A DNA stretch of 64,000 nt from Paracoccaceae bacterium (lineage in GTDB: Bacteria > Pseudomonadota > Alphaproteobacteria > Rhodobacterales > Rhodobacteraceae), in NCBI GenBank assembly GCA_018222585.1, contig JAAFAB010000014.1, positions 1 through 64,000 of the forward strand. Direction: 5' to 3'. Under the pieces are notes generated by a model. The model made no database searches. It had not been told where the DNA came from and saw only the letters and a list, made by a program, of their open reading frames with translations. The translations under genes were made by a program, and so were the position numbers. Each line of letters starts with the position of its first letter. Within the stretch, counting starts at the first letter, position 1. Shown piece after piece: positions 44,614 to 52,768 of this stretch.

Positions 44614-45467
44614 CGGCTTTCCTCCTCTGCGATCTGCTGCAGCATGGTGGCGAGCCCCGCCTTCCAGTCGGGCCTGTCGAGGCCGAAGATACGTTTCGTG
44701 GCGGAACAGTCGAGCCGTGAATTGAGCGGACGCACCGCCGGGGTCGGATAGGCGCTGGTGGGGATGTCCTCGACGGCGCAGGAGATGCCGGCCCGGGCAA
44801 AGATCTCGCGCGCGAACTCCGCCCAGCTGACGTCGGGAGCACCGCTGTAGTGATAGATCCCGCTGTGTTCGGGTCTGGTTTGCAGCTGCGCCGCGATGGC
44901 GGCACAGGCCTGCGCGATGTCCCCCGCGAAGGTCGGCCCGCCGATCTGGTCGGCGACGATGGTGAGCCTGTCGCGCTCGCGCCCGAGCCGCAGCATGGTG
45001 CGGGGGAAATTGGCGCCATGGGCCGAGAACACCCAGCTGGTGCGCAGGATGGCATGGGCGCCCCCTGCCCCGGCCACCGCCTCTTCACCGGCCAGCTTGG
45101 TGCGGCCGTAGGCGTTTGGCGGCGCCACCGGATCCTCGGGCCTGTGCGGCTCTGTTCCGGCCCCGTCGAAGACGTAGTCGGTCGAGATCTGCACGAAGGG
45201 CAGCCCCAGCTCGGCGGCGGCGCGGGCCATGACGCCCGGCGCCTCGGCGTTGAGCAGATGCGCCTCGGCCTCCTCGCTCTCGGCCTTGTCCACCGCCGTC
45301 CAGGCGGCGGCGTTGATCACCGCGGTGCAGGGAATGTCGCGCAGCGCCGCGGCGCAGGCCTGCGGGTCGCGCAGGTCCATCGCCTCGCGCCCCATGCAGC
45401 GCATCCCCGGCAGGGCGGCCAGCTCGCGGGCCACCTGCCCGCTGCGGCCCAGCACCAGCACCGTCAT
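44610..45467 (-). CDS. rmlD: dTDP-4-dehydrorhamnose reductase
   Basis: 285 residues from the ATG at 45467 that overlaps the rmlB stop (ATGA); a longer frame to 45560 is rejected on that ground. [15 protein letters not shown] is the NADPH loop, followed by [24 protein letters not shown] and the catalytic YGRTKLAGE (Tyr-x3-Lys). [17 protein letters not shown] lies at the C-terminus. It reduces dTDP-4-keto-L-rhamnose to dTDP-L-rhamnose, the last step of the pathway. Confidence 0.95.
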   Translation of the reverse strand: MTVLVLGRSGQVARELAALPGMRCMGREAMDLRDPQACAAALRDIPCTAVINAAAWTAVDKAESEEAEAHLLNAEAPGVMARAAAELGLPFVQISTDYVFDGAGTEPHRPEDPVAPPNAYGRTKLAGEEAVAGAGGAHAILRTSWVFSAHGANFPRTMLRLGRERDRLTIVADQIGGPTFAGDIAQACAAIAAQLQTRPEHSGIYHYSGAPDVSWAEFAREIFARAGISCAVEDIPTSAYPTPAVRPLNSRLDCSATKRIFGLDRPDWKAGLATMLQQIAEEESR

Positions 45468-46531
45468 GCCGCGCCCCCCACCGTCTTCAGGCCCAGGCGC
45501 TGGCCGACACCCTCGCGGGCCTGCAGCGCCTGCCACCAGTCGCGGTTGTCGAGATACCATTGCACGGTGCGCTCCAACCCCTGCTCGAGCGTCACCGAGG
45601 GCCGCCAGCCCAGCTCGTCGCGGATCCGGGTCGGGTCGATGGCATAGCGCAGGTCGTGGCCCGGGCGATCGGTCACGAAGGTGATGAGCTCGGCATAGGG
45701 CGCCTCGCCCGGCGCCAGCCGGTCGAGCACGGCGCAGATCGTCCGCACGAGGTCGAGGTTGCTGCGCTCGGCATCGCCGCCGATGTTGTAGCTGCGCCCC
45801 ACCTGCCCCGTGGTGAGCACCGTCAGCAACGCCACCGCGTGATCCTCGACATAGAGCCAGTCGCGGACGTTCTCGCCCTTGCCGTAGATCGGGATGGGCT
45901 TGCCCGCGAGCGCGTTCAGGATCACCACCGGGATGAGCTTTTCGGGGAAGTGGTAGGGCCCGTAGTTGTTCGAGCAGTTGGTCAGCACCACCGGCAGACC
46001 GTAGGTCTCGTGCCAGGCCCGCACGAGATGGTCCGAAGCCGCTTTCGAGGCGGAATAGGGACTGTTCGGCGCATAGGGCGTGTCCTCGGTGAAGCGCTCG
46101 GGCGCCCCCGCCCCGCCGGGCAGCGTGCCGAAGACCTCGTCGGTCGAGACATGGTGGAAGCGGAAGCCCTCGGGCTTGCCCTGCGCCTCCCAGAAGGCCC
46201 GCGCCGCCTGCAGCAGCGTGTAGGTGCCGGTGACATTGGTGTCGATGAAGGCCCCGGGCCCGTCGATCGAGCGGTCCACGTGGCTTTCGGCGGCAAGATG
46301 CAGCACCGCCTCGGGGCGGTGGGTGGCGAAGATCCGGTCGAGCGCCTCGCGGTCGCGGATGTCGGCCCGCTCGAAGGCATAGCCCGGGGCATCCGCCACC
46401 GGGGCCACGTTGTCGAGACAGGCGGCGTAGGTCAGGGCGTCGAGGTTGATCACCTCGTGGCCGTCGGCGACGGCGCGGCGCACCACCGCCGAGCCGATGA
46501 ACCCGGCCCCGCCGGTTACGAGAATGCGCAT
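45464..46531 (-). CDS. rmlB: dTDP-glucose 4,6-dehydratase
   Basis: 355 residues. [17 protein letters not shown] carries the NAD loop, followed by [29 protein letters not shown], the catalytic [15 protein letters not shown] (Tyr-x3-Lys), and [17 protein letters not shown]. All are diagnostic of RmlB. It converts dTDP-glucose to dTDP-4-keto-6-deoxyglucose. It is 1 base downstream of rmlC and overlaps rmlD, giving a tight operon. Confidence 0.96.
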   Translation of the reverse strand: MRILVTGGAGFIGSAVVRRAVADGHEVINLDALTYAACLDNVAPVADAPGYAFERADIRDREALDRIFATHRPEAVLHLAAESHVDRSIDGPGAFIDTNVTGTYTLLQAARAFWEAQGKPEGFRFHHVSTDEVFGTLPGGAGAPERFTEDTPYAPNSPYSASKAASDHLVRAWHETYGLPVVLTNCSNNYGPYHFPEKLIPVVILNALAGKPIPIYGKGENVRDWLYVEDHAVALLTVLTTGQVGRSYNIGGDAERSNLDLVRTICAVLDRLAPGEAPYAELITFVTDRPGHDLRYAIDPTRIRDELGWRPSVTLEQGLERTVQWYLDNRDWWQALQAREGVGQRLGLKTVGGAA

Positions 46532-46532
46532 G

Positions 46533-47102
46533 TCAGATCAGCTCCTGCTCGTCGAAAGGCGTCTCGAACGCGGCGAATGCCGGGGCCTCGGCGTCCTTGG
46601 CGGAGAGGATCGCCTGCGCCGGGTCGATGCCCCAGTCGATGGCGAGATCCGGGTCCGCCCAGAACACCGGGCGCTCGGTGTCGGGCGCGTAGCTGTCCGA
46701 GCACTTGTAGATCACCAGCGTGTCGGGCGCGCGGGTGACGAAGCCGTGCAGGAAGCCCCTGGGCACCAGCAGCTGGCGGCCGTTCTCGGCCGAGAGCTCC
46801 ACGCCCACCCACTGGCCGTAGGTTTCGGAGCAGCGGCGCACGTCCACCGCCACGTCGAAGATGGCGCCCTGCGCCACGCGCACCAGCTTGTCCTGCGCGC
46901 GCGGCGGGGCCTGGCAATGCAGCCCCCGGACCACGCCCACGTCGCGGCTGAGCGACTGGTTGTCCTGAACGAACTCGATATCGATGTCGTGCCCCCTCAG
47001 GGTGTCACGGTTCCAGACTTCGGAAAAATGTCCGCGCGCGTCTCCGAACCGGTTGGGCGTGACAATAACCACCCCCGGCAAGCGCGTTGCTTCAATCAAC
47101 AA
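46533..47102 (-). CDS. rmlC: dTDP-4-dehydrorhamnose 3,5-epimerase
   Basis: 189 residues when started at the TTG at 47102 (GGAGGG about eight bases upstream); an ATG at 47141 gives 202 but lacks a good site, and the shorter form fits the family's 180-190. Cupin landmarks are [34 protein letters not shown] with the catalytic His, [16 protein letters not shown], and [13 protein letters not shown]. First gene of the rml operon; the poly-A/T run at its start (47101-47107) is unusual for this GC-rich DNA. Confidence 0.93.
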   Translation of the reverse strand: MLIEATRLPGVVIVTPNRFGDARGHFSEVWNRDTLRGHDIDIEFVQDNQSLSRDVGVVRGLHCQAPPRAQDKLVRVAQGAIFDVAVDVRRCSETYGQWVGVELSAENGRQLLVPRGFLHGFVTRAPDTLVIYKCSDSYAPDTERPVFWADPDLAIDWGIDPAQAILSAKDAEAPAFAAFETPFDEQELI

Positions 47103-47202
47103 AAAAATACCCTCCAGACAATGAACAAACCTGCCCTGCACGGACGATACCAGTCCACTGCCTGCGAGTCATCCACCCCGAGCGCCGCGGGGAGGGTCCC
47201 CG

Positions 47203-47955
47203 TCACTCCGGGTAGAAGAGCTCGAAATCCTGCGCAAAGCGGTGGCGGATCAGCGCCTCGACCGCGGGCGTCAGCTCGCCATTGGCATCCTCGCCGGCGC
47301 CGCCGCGCACGTTCTTCTGCGGCAGCTCGCCCAGGTCGCGGCCGCAGCGCATCTGCACCTCGTAGCGCACGTGCTCCCAGTCGGTGTCGGTGTGTTCGAC
47401 CCGGCCGACGAAATCCGGCATCAGCCGGCCGTTGTGCAGCAGGATCGAGGCCTGCGAGCGCACGTGGATGTCGCAGCGCTCGTCCGGCAGCTCGGCCACG
47501 CGGGCGACGAAATCGGCGAAGTCCATGCCCCGGACCAGCCCCATGTCGACGAAGCCCGGGGTCAGCTCCTCGTTCTCGATGAGCTTGTTGTTCCAGCACG
47601 AGTAGAGCCGCGCCACCGGGTGGCGGACGAAGCTGAAGATCCAGGCGTCGCGGGTGCCGGGGGTGTGCTGGAAGGTGCCCGGCGTCATGATCCGCGCGTG
47701 GCTGTTGTCGAGCTGCACCCAGTAGCGGTCGTTGGCCGCCGACATGCCCTCGATGCGGGGCAGGGCGAAGCGCCGGGCGAGCGCCGCGCGGATCGAGGAG
47801 TTCGCCGCCTTGGGCACCCGCAGGTAGGCCAGCCGGTGTTCGGGCAGCCAGATGACGTGACGGTCACTCAGGGGGACGAGGCGGTCCGTGGTCCGCCGGA
47901 ATAGGCTGCTCAGCATTCGTCTTCGAACCTCTTTGCGGGCGATTTCAGGTGTCAC
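47203..47955 (-). CDS. sulfotransferase 4 (Sulfotransfer_2 type)
   Basis: 250 residues from a GTG at 47955; an ATG at 47916 with GAGG upstream would give 237 and is equally possible. LAYLRVPKAANSSIRAAL is the 5'-phosphosulfate loop and IFSFVRHPVARLYSCWNNK the 3'-phosphate motif of the carbohydrate sulfotransferase (HNK-1/chondroitin-like) group. It differs from the three sulfotransferases at 10-15 kb. It lies upstream of the rml genes in the same direction, so sulfation of a rhamnose-containing chain is a reasonable guess. Confidence 0.82.
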   Translation of the reverse strand: MTPEIARKEVRRRMLSSLFRRTTDRLVPLSDRHVIWLPEHRLAYLRVPKAANSSIRAALARRFALPRIEGMSAANDRYWVQLDNSHARIMTPGTFQHTPGTRDAWIFSFVRHPVARLYSCWNNKLIENEELTPGFVDMGLVRGMDFADFVARVAELPDERCDIHVRSQASILLHNGRLMPDFVGRVEHTDTDWEHVRYEVQMRCGRDLGELPQKNVRGGAGEDANGELTPAVEALIRHRFAQDFELFYPE

Positions 47956-47970
47956 ATCCCGGCGGGTAAT

Positions 47971-48768
47971 TCAAGCCGCCGCCGGGGCGGGGCGGCCGAA
48001 CACGAAGGCCAGCGCCGCCCGGGGCGAGGCAAAGCGGTGCCGGTGGCGCCAGGCGTAGAGCGGCAGGATCGCCGCCGCGCGCCAGCCGAAGACCCGCAGC
48101 AGCACCGCGCGGCGGGCCTGCATCAGCGCCGGATCGCGCCAGTCGTCGCCGGTGCTGGGGTGCGGATGGCTGCCCGCCACGACGGGCAGCGACAGGCCGC
48201 GCGCGCCGGCCTTCAGCAGGTCGGTGACGAAGATGTAATCCTCGCCCGTGGGCAGCGGGGCGCCGACACCGAAGCCCGGATCGAAGCGCACCCCCCGGCT
48301 GCGCACCGCGGCGCGGCGGACCATGAACTCGGGCGCGCAGACCCGGCCGCTGTTGTAGAGGCTGAGCCGGTGCAGCACGTGGCGGCGGTGGCCGCGCGGC
48401 GGCAGGGTCTCGCGCCGCCAGCCGGCCACGAGGTCGAGCCGGTCGTCGCCGCGCAGCACGTCGCGCAGCAGCAGCAGCCCGCGCGGCTCGAGCACGAGGT
48501 CGTCGTCGGAGAAGGCGAGATAGGGATCCTCGGCAAGCTCGAGCGCGGCGTTGCGGCTGTTCGAGAGCCCGCGCCCCGGCAGCGGCACGATGCGCAGGTC
48601 GTCCCGCGCGAGCAGCTCCGGCGCAAAGCCCGCATCCGCCGGGCCGCGCGCCTCCTGCACCAGCAGCAGGTAGCGCAGGCCGGGGCAGGGCGGCGGCAGC
48701 ACCAGCCCCGCGCGGCGGTCGGTCATGGCCGAGATCGCGACCGTCAGGCCATCAACGCTGTCACTCAT
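47971..48768 (-). CDS. GT2-like glycosyltransferase
   Basis: 265 residues from the ATG at 48768. A longer frame to 48828 would place its start codon just inside the region of the parS1 palindrome (48811-48826), so the shorter start is preferred. Motifs are GRGLSNSRNAALELAEDPYLAFSDDDLVL, with an Asp-rich metal site, and LPTGEDYIFVTDLLKAGARG. It is smaller than usual, and the N-terminal strand (LTVAISAM) is less typical than in the other GT2 genes. First gene of the minus-strand block that leads into the rml operon. Confidence 0.75.
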   Translation of the reverse strand: MSDSVDGLTVAISAMTDRRAGLVLPPPCPGLRYLLLVQEARGPADAGFAPELLARDDLRIVPLPGRGLSNSRNAALELAEDPYLAFSDDDLVLEPRGLLLLRDVLRGDDRLDLVAGWRRETLPPRGHRRHVLHRLSLYNSGRVCAPEFMVRRAAVRSRGVRFDPGFGVGAPLPTGEDYIFVTDLLKAGARGLSLPVVAGSHPHPSTGDDWRDPALMQARRAVLLRVFGWRAAAILPLYAWRHRHRFASPRAALAFVFGRPAPAAA

Positions 48769-48810
48769 GAACGGGGCCGTCTTTCCGGGATCGGGTGTCG
48801 GGGTAGGGGC

Positions 48811-48826
48811 GTTTCGCGCGCGAAAC
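48811..48826. promoter_or_regulatory. parS-like centromere site 1
   Basis: Perfect 16-base palindrome GTTTCGCGCGCGAAAC, 17 bases beyond the stop of parB. Identical copies occur at 48987 and 53990. The pattern fits the repABC-type centromere consensus GTT-N4-GC-N4-AAC and shares half-sites with chromosomal parS (GTTTC...GAAAC). Confidence 0.8.
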
Positions 48827-48843
48827 ATTCCCCAAGATAGGGC

Positions 48844-49905
48844 CTATTTCCCGGCCAGCCAGGCCTCGAGCCGCTGCCGCAGCTCTTCGGTGACGCCGGC
48901 GCCCGAGAGCACGATCTCGCCGCGGTCCTCCTGCCAGTGCAGTTCGACCGGGCCCGAGAGGCGACCCTGTTTCGGCGCCTCGGAGCGTTTCGCGCGCGAA
49001 ACGGCGGGGGTCTTCAGCGCCTTGCGGATGGCCTCCTGCTCGGCCTCGGCGCTCTCGGGCGCGGCCTTGTCGAGCGCCGCCGCCAGCCGCGTCTCGAAGC
49101 CCGGATCCTCGCGCAGCGCCTTGGCCATCTCGAGCCCGATGCGCTCGCCCAGCGAGGCCGGGAAGCGCAGCAGCGCGTCGAGCCGGCGCACCAGTTCGGC
49201 GAAGCTGCGGATCTTCGACCGGCGTGGCCGCGAGGCCGAAGCGTAGAGCGCCGAGAGCGCCGCCTCGTCATGCTCGAAAGCCCCGGCCTCGACCGCCTTG
49301 GTGGCGATGCGGGCGCGCTCGTAGTAGCTGAGCCCGAGCCGGATCTCGTTCTCCTCGACCATCGAGACATAGGCCTCGCCCGCCGCCTGCGGCGGCCGGA
49401 TGCGGGCCAGCACGGTCGAGAACCGCGCCTCGCCGGTCTCCTCGAAGAGCGCGCGCAGAGACGACAGCCGCCGCCAGCCCGAGATCAGCCCGTAGCGGGG
49501 CTCGCGGCCCTCGCCGAGATCCACCACTTCGATGGCCATCTGCTGGCCGCGGGCGCGCAGGCTCTCGCGCAGGGACTGCTGATCCTCCTCGGGCACCGAG
49601 ATGCGGTCGCGCACCAGGTAGCCCGGGTCGATCTCGGAAAGCGGCAGCGGCTGGATCAGCCGACCCTCGCGGCGGGCCTCGGTGATCAGCGCGGTCACCT
49701 CCTCGAAGGCGGCGTTGCGGGCGGCCCCGCCGGCCACCTGCGCGATCGGCGGGGTCGAGGCCGCCGACAGCGACGGCCGCGCCGGGGAGGGCCCGGCAGA
49801 GGGGGCAGGAGCGGGCGTGGGGGAAGCCTCCGGGGACGCGGTCGGGGCAGGGGAGCCGCCGAGGAAATCCGGGCTCGCCGGGGTCAGTCGCTTGCGCTTG
49901 GCCAT
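48844..49905 (-). CDS. parB: ParB-family partition protein
   Basis: 353 residues from the ATG at 49905 with GGAG upstream. The N-terminal 60 residues are Pro/Ala/Ser-rich. The ParB nuclease-like domain has IQPLPLSEIDPGYLVRDR and EVVDLGEGREPRYGLISGWRRL, with YVSMVEENEIRLGLSYYERA as the ENxxR-type motif. The DNA-binding helix region follows (SASRPRRSKIRSFAELVRR). The C-terminus (VELHWQEDRGEIVLSGAG) is the dimerisation part. It binds parS and works with ParA for segregation. One parS copy lies inside the gene (48987-49002) and another just after its end. Confidence 0.9.
   Translation of the reverse strand: MAKRKRLTPASPDFLGGSPAPTASPEASPTPAPAPSAGPSPARPSLSAASTPPIAQVAGGAARNAAFEEVTALITEARREGRLIQPLPLSEIDPGYLVRDRISVPEEDQQSLRESLRARGQQMAIEVVDLGEGREPRYGLISGWRRLSSLRALFEETGEARFSTVLARIRPPQAAGEAYVSMVEENEIRLGLSYYERARIATKAVEAGAFEHDEAALSALYASASRPRRSKIRSFAELVRRLDALLRFPASLGERIGLEMAKALREDPGFETRLAAALDKAAPESAEAEQEAIRKALKTPAVSRAKRSEAPKQGRLSGPVELHWQEDRGEIVLSGAGVTEELRQRLEAWLAGK
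48987..49002. promoter_or_regulatory. parS-like centromere site 2, inside parB
   Basis: Identical copy of GTTTCGCGCGCGAAAC within the 3' part of parB, where it encodes part of AVSRAKRSE. Retention of a perfect palindrome in coding sequence suggests selection for binding. Confidence 0.75.
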
Positions 49906-49915
49906 GTCTTTCTCC

Positions 49916-51298
49916 TCACTCCGCCGCCTGGGCCTCGGCCAGCTCGTCGCGGCGCCAGGCCCCGAGCAGCAGCGTCTTGAAGGCCGCGTAGGTCTTGTCG
50001 AAGGTCTCGCGCCCGCGGGCATAGGTCATGCGGTTGAAGTCGCGGTAATCGGCCTCGTAGATGCCGTTCACCTGCTCGCCCGCCTGCCCGATGAGCGCGG
50101 TGAAATCCTGCCGGTGGGGCGACAGCGTGCGCCCGAGATAGGCCTGGATCAGCCCCGCCAGCTCGGCCTGCTGGGCGTCGTCGTAGCGGGTGACCACCGC
50201 CTGCACCGCGTCCCACTCGAAGGCCATCTCGGTGCGCCCCAGCGCCCGGGCGGCCATGTTCTCGCTCTCCTCGATCGAGGCGAAGGTCGAGTGCAGCATG
50301 TCGAAGAAACGCCCCGTCGAGTCGAACTCGAGGAAGCTCGCCCCGAGCGGCACCAGCAGGATGTCCGCCGCCGCCAGCCCGTTGATCGTCAGGTAGCCGA
50401 GCGCCGGGGGGGTGTCGATGAAGACGAGGTCGTACTCGTCGAGGATGCCGTCCGCCTCGAGCATGTCGGTGAGCGCGTCCCAGAGCTTCCAGCCCTGGCC
50501 CTGGATGCGCCAGACCGGGATCTGGAACTCGGCCCAGTAGAGGTTGAGCTGCGCGCCCAGGAGGTCGATGTTGGGCCAGTGGGTCTTCTGCACGAGATCG
50601 CGGGTGCCGAGGGTCAGCGCCTCGGTCAGCGTCTCGTCGAGCGCCAGCGGCGCCTCGCCCCGGTCCATGCGGCGCTGGTTCACCTGCCGCAGGTGCAGCG
50701 CGTAATGCCGGGCGATGAGCGGGAAGGCGGTCTGCCATTCGTCCGCCACCTTGCCGCCGAAGATCGAGGTCATCGAGCCTTGGCTGTCGAGGTCGAGCAT
50801 CAGCACCTTGTAGCCGTCGAGCGCCGCCGACATCGCCAGGTGCGCCGCGGTCGAGGTCTTGCCGACGCCGCCCTTGAAGTTGGCCACGGCCACGATCTTG
50901 GCGGGCAGGCCTTCAGGGCGGTAGGGGGCGTATTCCTTGGCCTTGGATCCCTCGGAGGCGAAATGCGCCCGGAGCCGCAGCACCTCGTCGAAGGTGAACC
51001 ACTTGGCGCTGCCCGAACTCGAGGACCGGCCCTGCGGCAGCTCGGGGTTCTGTCTCAGCACCCGGCGGAAATGGGCCTGCGCCACGGGGATCAGGTAGCG
51101 GGTGATCTCCCAGGTCGAGAACAGCCGCAGCGTCTTCTGGCCGTTCTCGTCCATGCCGCGCGAGGCGAGGTCCTGGCGGCCCTTGCCGCAGGCCTCGGCG
51201 ATGGCCTGGAATTCGGCGGTGCCGATCTGCGGCGGCAGTTCCGCCAGCGCCTTGTCCGGGTTGATCCGGAAATAGGGGGGAAGGGTGTCTTCGGTCAC
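49916..51298 (-). CDS. parA: ParA-family partition ATPase
   Basis: 460 residues from the GTG at 51298; an ATG at 51352 would add 18 residues but has no ribosome site. An N-terminal region (about 120 residues) with a helix-turn-helix-like segment (KWFTFDEVLRLRAHF) is usual for plasmid ParA. The deviant Walker A is VANFKGGVGKTSTAAHLA, the A' box VLMLDLDSQGSMTS, and Walker B DLVFIDTPPALGYLTING. It drives plasmid segregation with ParB. The stop is 10 bases from the parB ATG. It is divergent from repA across the origin region. Confidence 0.92.
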   Translation of the reverse strand: MTEDTLPPYFRINPDKALAELPPQIGTAEFQAIAEACGKGRQDLASRGMDENGQKTLRLFSTWEITRYLIPVAQAHFRRVLRQNPELPQGRSSSSGSAKWFTFDEVLRLRAHFASEGSKAKEYAPYRPEGLPAKIVAVANFKGGVGKTSTAAHLAMSAALDGYKVLMLDLDSQGSMTSIFGGKVADEWQTAFPLIARHYALHLRQVNQRRMDRGEAPLALDETLTEALTLGTRDLVQKTHWPNIDLLGAQLNLYWAEFQIPVWRIQGQGWKLWDALTDMLEADGILDEYDLVFIDTPPALGYLTINGLAAADILLVPLGASFLEFDSTGRFFDMLHSTFASIEESENMAARALGRTEMAFEWDAVQAVVTRYDDAQQAELAGLIQAYLGRTLSPHRQDFTALIGQAGEQVNGIYEADYRDFNRMTYARGRETFDKTYAAFKTLLLGAWRRDELAEAQAAE

Positions 51299-51532
51299 GG
51301 AAACTGCTCGATGTGCTGTGTTTTTCTCAGTGTACCAAGAAAAGCGGCACATGGAAGCGTTTTGCGAACAAATGCGTGATTTCTTCGGAAAATCCCTTGG
51401 TTTTCAAGGCAACCTGCCACGTGCCCGATCCATCCCCAAGTTATTTTTCTGTTAGATATATGGTTACGGGGCCGGGACGCTGTCGCTAACCTGCCGCAAT
51501 TTCAGGTTTTTTGCGCGTCTCGACCGACCTAT

Positions 51533-51598
51533 GCGACTCTGAACCCACGATAGGGCGATTCCGATCCCACGCCAAAGCGACTCCGATCCCACGATCGC
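51533..51598 (+). repeat. three tandem 22-base iterons
   Basis: Direct repeats at 51533-51554, 51555-51576 and 51577-51598, with exact 22-base spacing (two helical turns). The shared core is GCGAYTCYGAWCCCACG, followed by five variable bases. They lie 123 bases before repA and probably bind RepA. Confidence 0.85.
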
Positions 51599-51623
51599 GG
51601 CGGGGGCGGGGCTGGACGGGGGC

Positions 51624-51632
51624 TGTGGATAA
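51624..51632 (-). promoter_or_regulatory. DnaA box
   Basis: TGTGGATAA is the exact reverse complement of the consensus DnaA box TTATCCACA. It lies 25 bases after the last iteron and 88 before the repA ATG, consistent with host DnaA assisting origin opening. Confidence 0.8.
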
Positions 51633-51720
51633 ATCTACCCTTGGTGTAAATGAAAACACGATTCCCGCGACAGGCGGGACAGCGGCTCGGGCAGGCCGTC
51701 ACGATACGGACAGGACAGTC

Positions 51721-52743
51721 ATGGCACAGGGCACGGCACAGCCAGCCGGTCCGGGGTTGCTCCCCGACCGCTATCCCACCGCGGATTTCTTTCTCTGCGA
51801 CATCTTCGACGCCCTGCCCAAGGACGACCTCGCGACCATGGAGCACCCGGTGTTCTCGCTGTCGACGCGGCCCGACCGGCGCATCCTCGAGTACGAGCAC
51901 AACGGCGTGCAGATGACCGTGACGCCCTCGGTGCGGGGGCTCGCGACGATCCACGACAAGGACATCCTGATCTATTGCGTCAGCCAGCTGATGGCGGCGA
52001 TCAACGCTGGCCGCGCCGTCAGCCGGACCCTGCACCTGCGCGCCCACGACCTGCTGGTCGCCAGCAACCGCGAGACCAGCGGCGACGGCTACAAGCGGCT
52101 GCGCGACGCCTTCGAGCGGCTGGCGGGCACCCGCATCACCACCAACATCGCCACCGGCGAGATCGAGGTCACCCGCGGCTTCGGCCTGATCGAGAGCTGG
52201 GAGATCGTGCGCCGCTCGCGGGGCGGGCGGATGATCAGCGTGGCGGTCACCCTGTCGGAATGGCTGTTCCGGGCGGTGATGGCGAAATCGGTGCTGACGC
52301 TCTCGCGCGATTACTTCCGCCTGCGCAAGCCGCTCGAGCGGCGGATCTACGAGCTCGCCCGCAAGCATTGCGGCCGCCAGCCGGCCTGGACGGTCTCGGT
52401 CGACACGCTGCTGAAGAAGTCGGGCTCGGCCAGCCCGCGGCGGGTGTTCCGCAAGATGCTGCGCGACATGATCGCCGCCGGCCACCTGCCCGACTACGAC
52501 ATGACCGAGGAGCCGGGCGATCTCATCCGCTTCACCCAGAAGGGGGTGGTGGACGACGGCCCGCGCGGCCCGGCGCTGTCGCCGGACGTGCTGGACCGCG
52601 CCCGCGAGCTGGCCCCGGGCCGCGACGTCTACGCGCTCGAGGCCGACTGGCAGGACTACTGGCGCCGCAGCGGCCGCCCCGCCCTGCGCAACCCGGGCGC
52701 CGCCTTCCTCGGCTACGTCCGGACCCGGGTCGGGGGCGGCTGA
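51721..52743 (+). CDS. repA: replication initiator RepA (RPA family)
   Basis: 340 residues from the ATG at 51721, preceded by AGGA. An upstream frame to 51511 runs through the iterons and is rejected. DRYPTADFFLCDIFDALPKDDLATMEHPVFSLS is the hallmark start of the alphaproteobacterial RPA initiators. SGDGYKRLRDAFERLAGTRI, LRKPLERRIYELARKHCG and PAWTVSVDTLLKKSGSASPRRVF form the winged-helix repeats. It binds the iterons and starts replication. With the adjacent divergent parAB this is the RepA-type module known from roseobacter plasmids. Confidence 0.92.
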   Translation: MAQGTAQPAGPGLLPDRYPTADFFLCDIFDALPKDDLATMEHPVFSLSTRPDRRILEYEHNGVQMTVTPSVRGLATIHDKDILIYCVSQLMAAINAGRAVSRTLHLRAHDLLVASNRETSGDGYKRLRDAFERLAGTRITTNIATGEIEVTRGFGLIESWEIVRRSRGGRMISVAVTLSEWLFRAVMAKSVLTLSRDYFRLRKPLERRIYELARKHCGRQPAWTVSVDTLLKKSGSASPRRVFRKMLRDMIAAGHLPDYDMTEEPGDLIRFTQKGVVDDGPRGPALSPDVLDRARELAPGRDVYALEADWQDYWRRSGRPALRNPGAAFLGYVRTRVGGG

Positions 52744-52768
52744 GCGCCCGGCCTGTCGGACCCTGTCC

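Larger units (their letters stand above)
51299..51720. other. replication origin region (oriV) between parA and repA
   Basis: 422 bases without a gene. From left to right there is an AT-rich tract around 51436-51470 (TTATTTTTCTGTTAGATATA), three 22-base iterons (51533-51598) and a perfect DnaA box (51624-51632). The repA start with AGGA then follows at 51721. The order AT-rich, iterons, DnaA box, initiator gene is the classic layout of an iteron-controlled plasmid origin. Confidence 0.8.

Noticed and set aside
47971-48828. Longer start at 48828 for the GT2-like gene
   Set aside because: It would put the start codon against the parS1 palindrome and adds an unconvincing N-terminus; ATG 48768 is preferred.
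48844-52743. repABC-type replicon
   Set aside because: parA and parB are divergent from the initiator, and the initiator has the RPA-family N-terminus rather than a RepC sequence; only the parS consensus resembles repABC.
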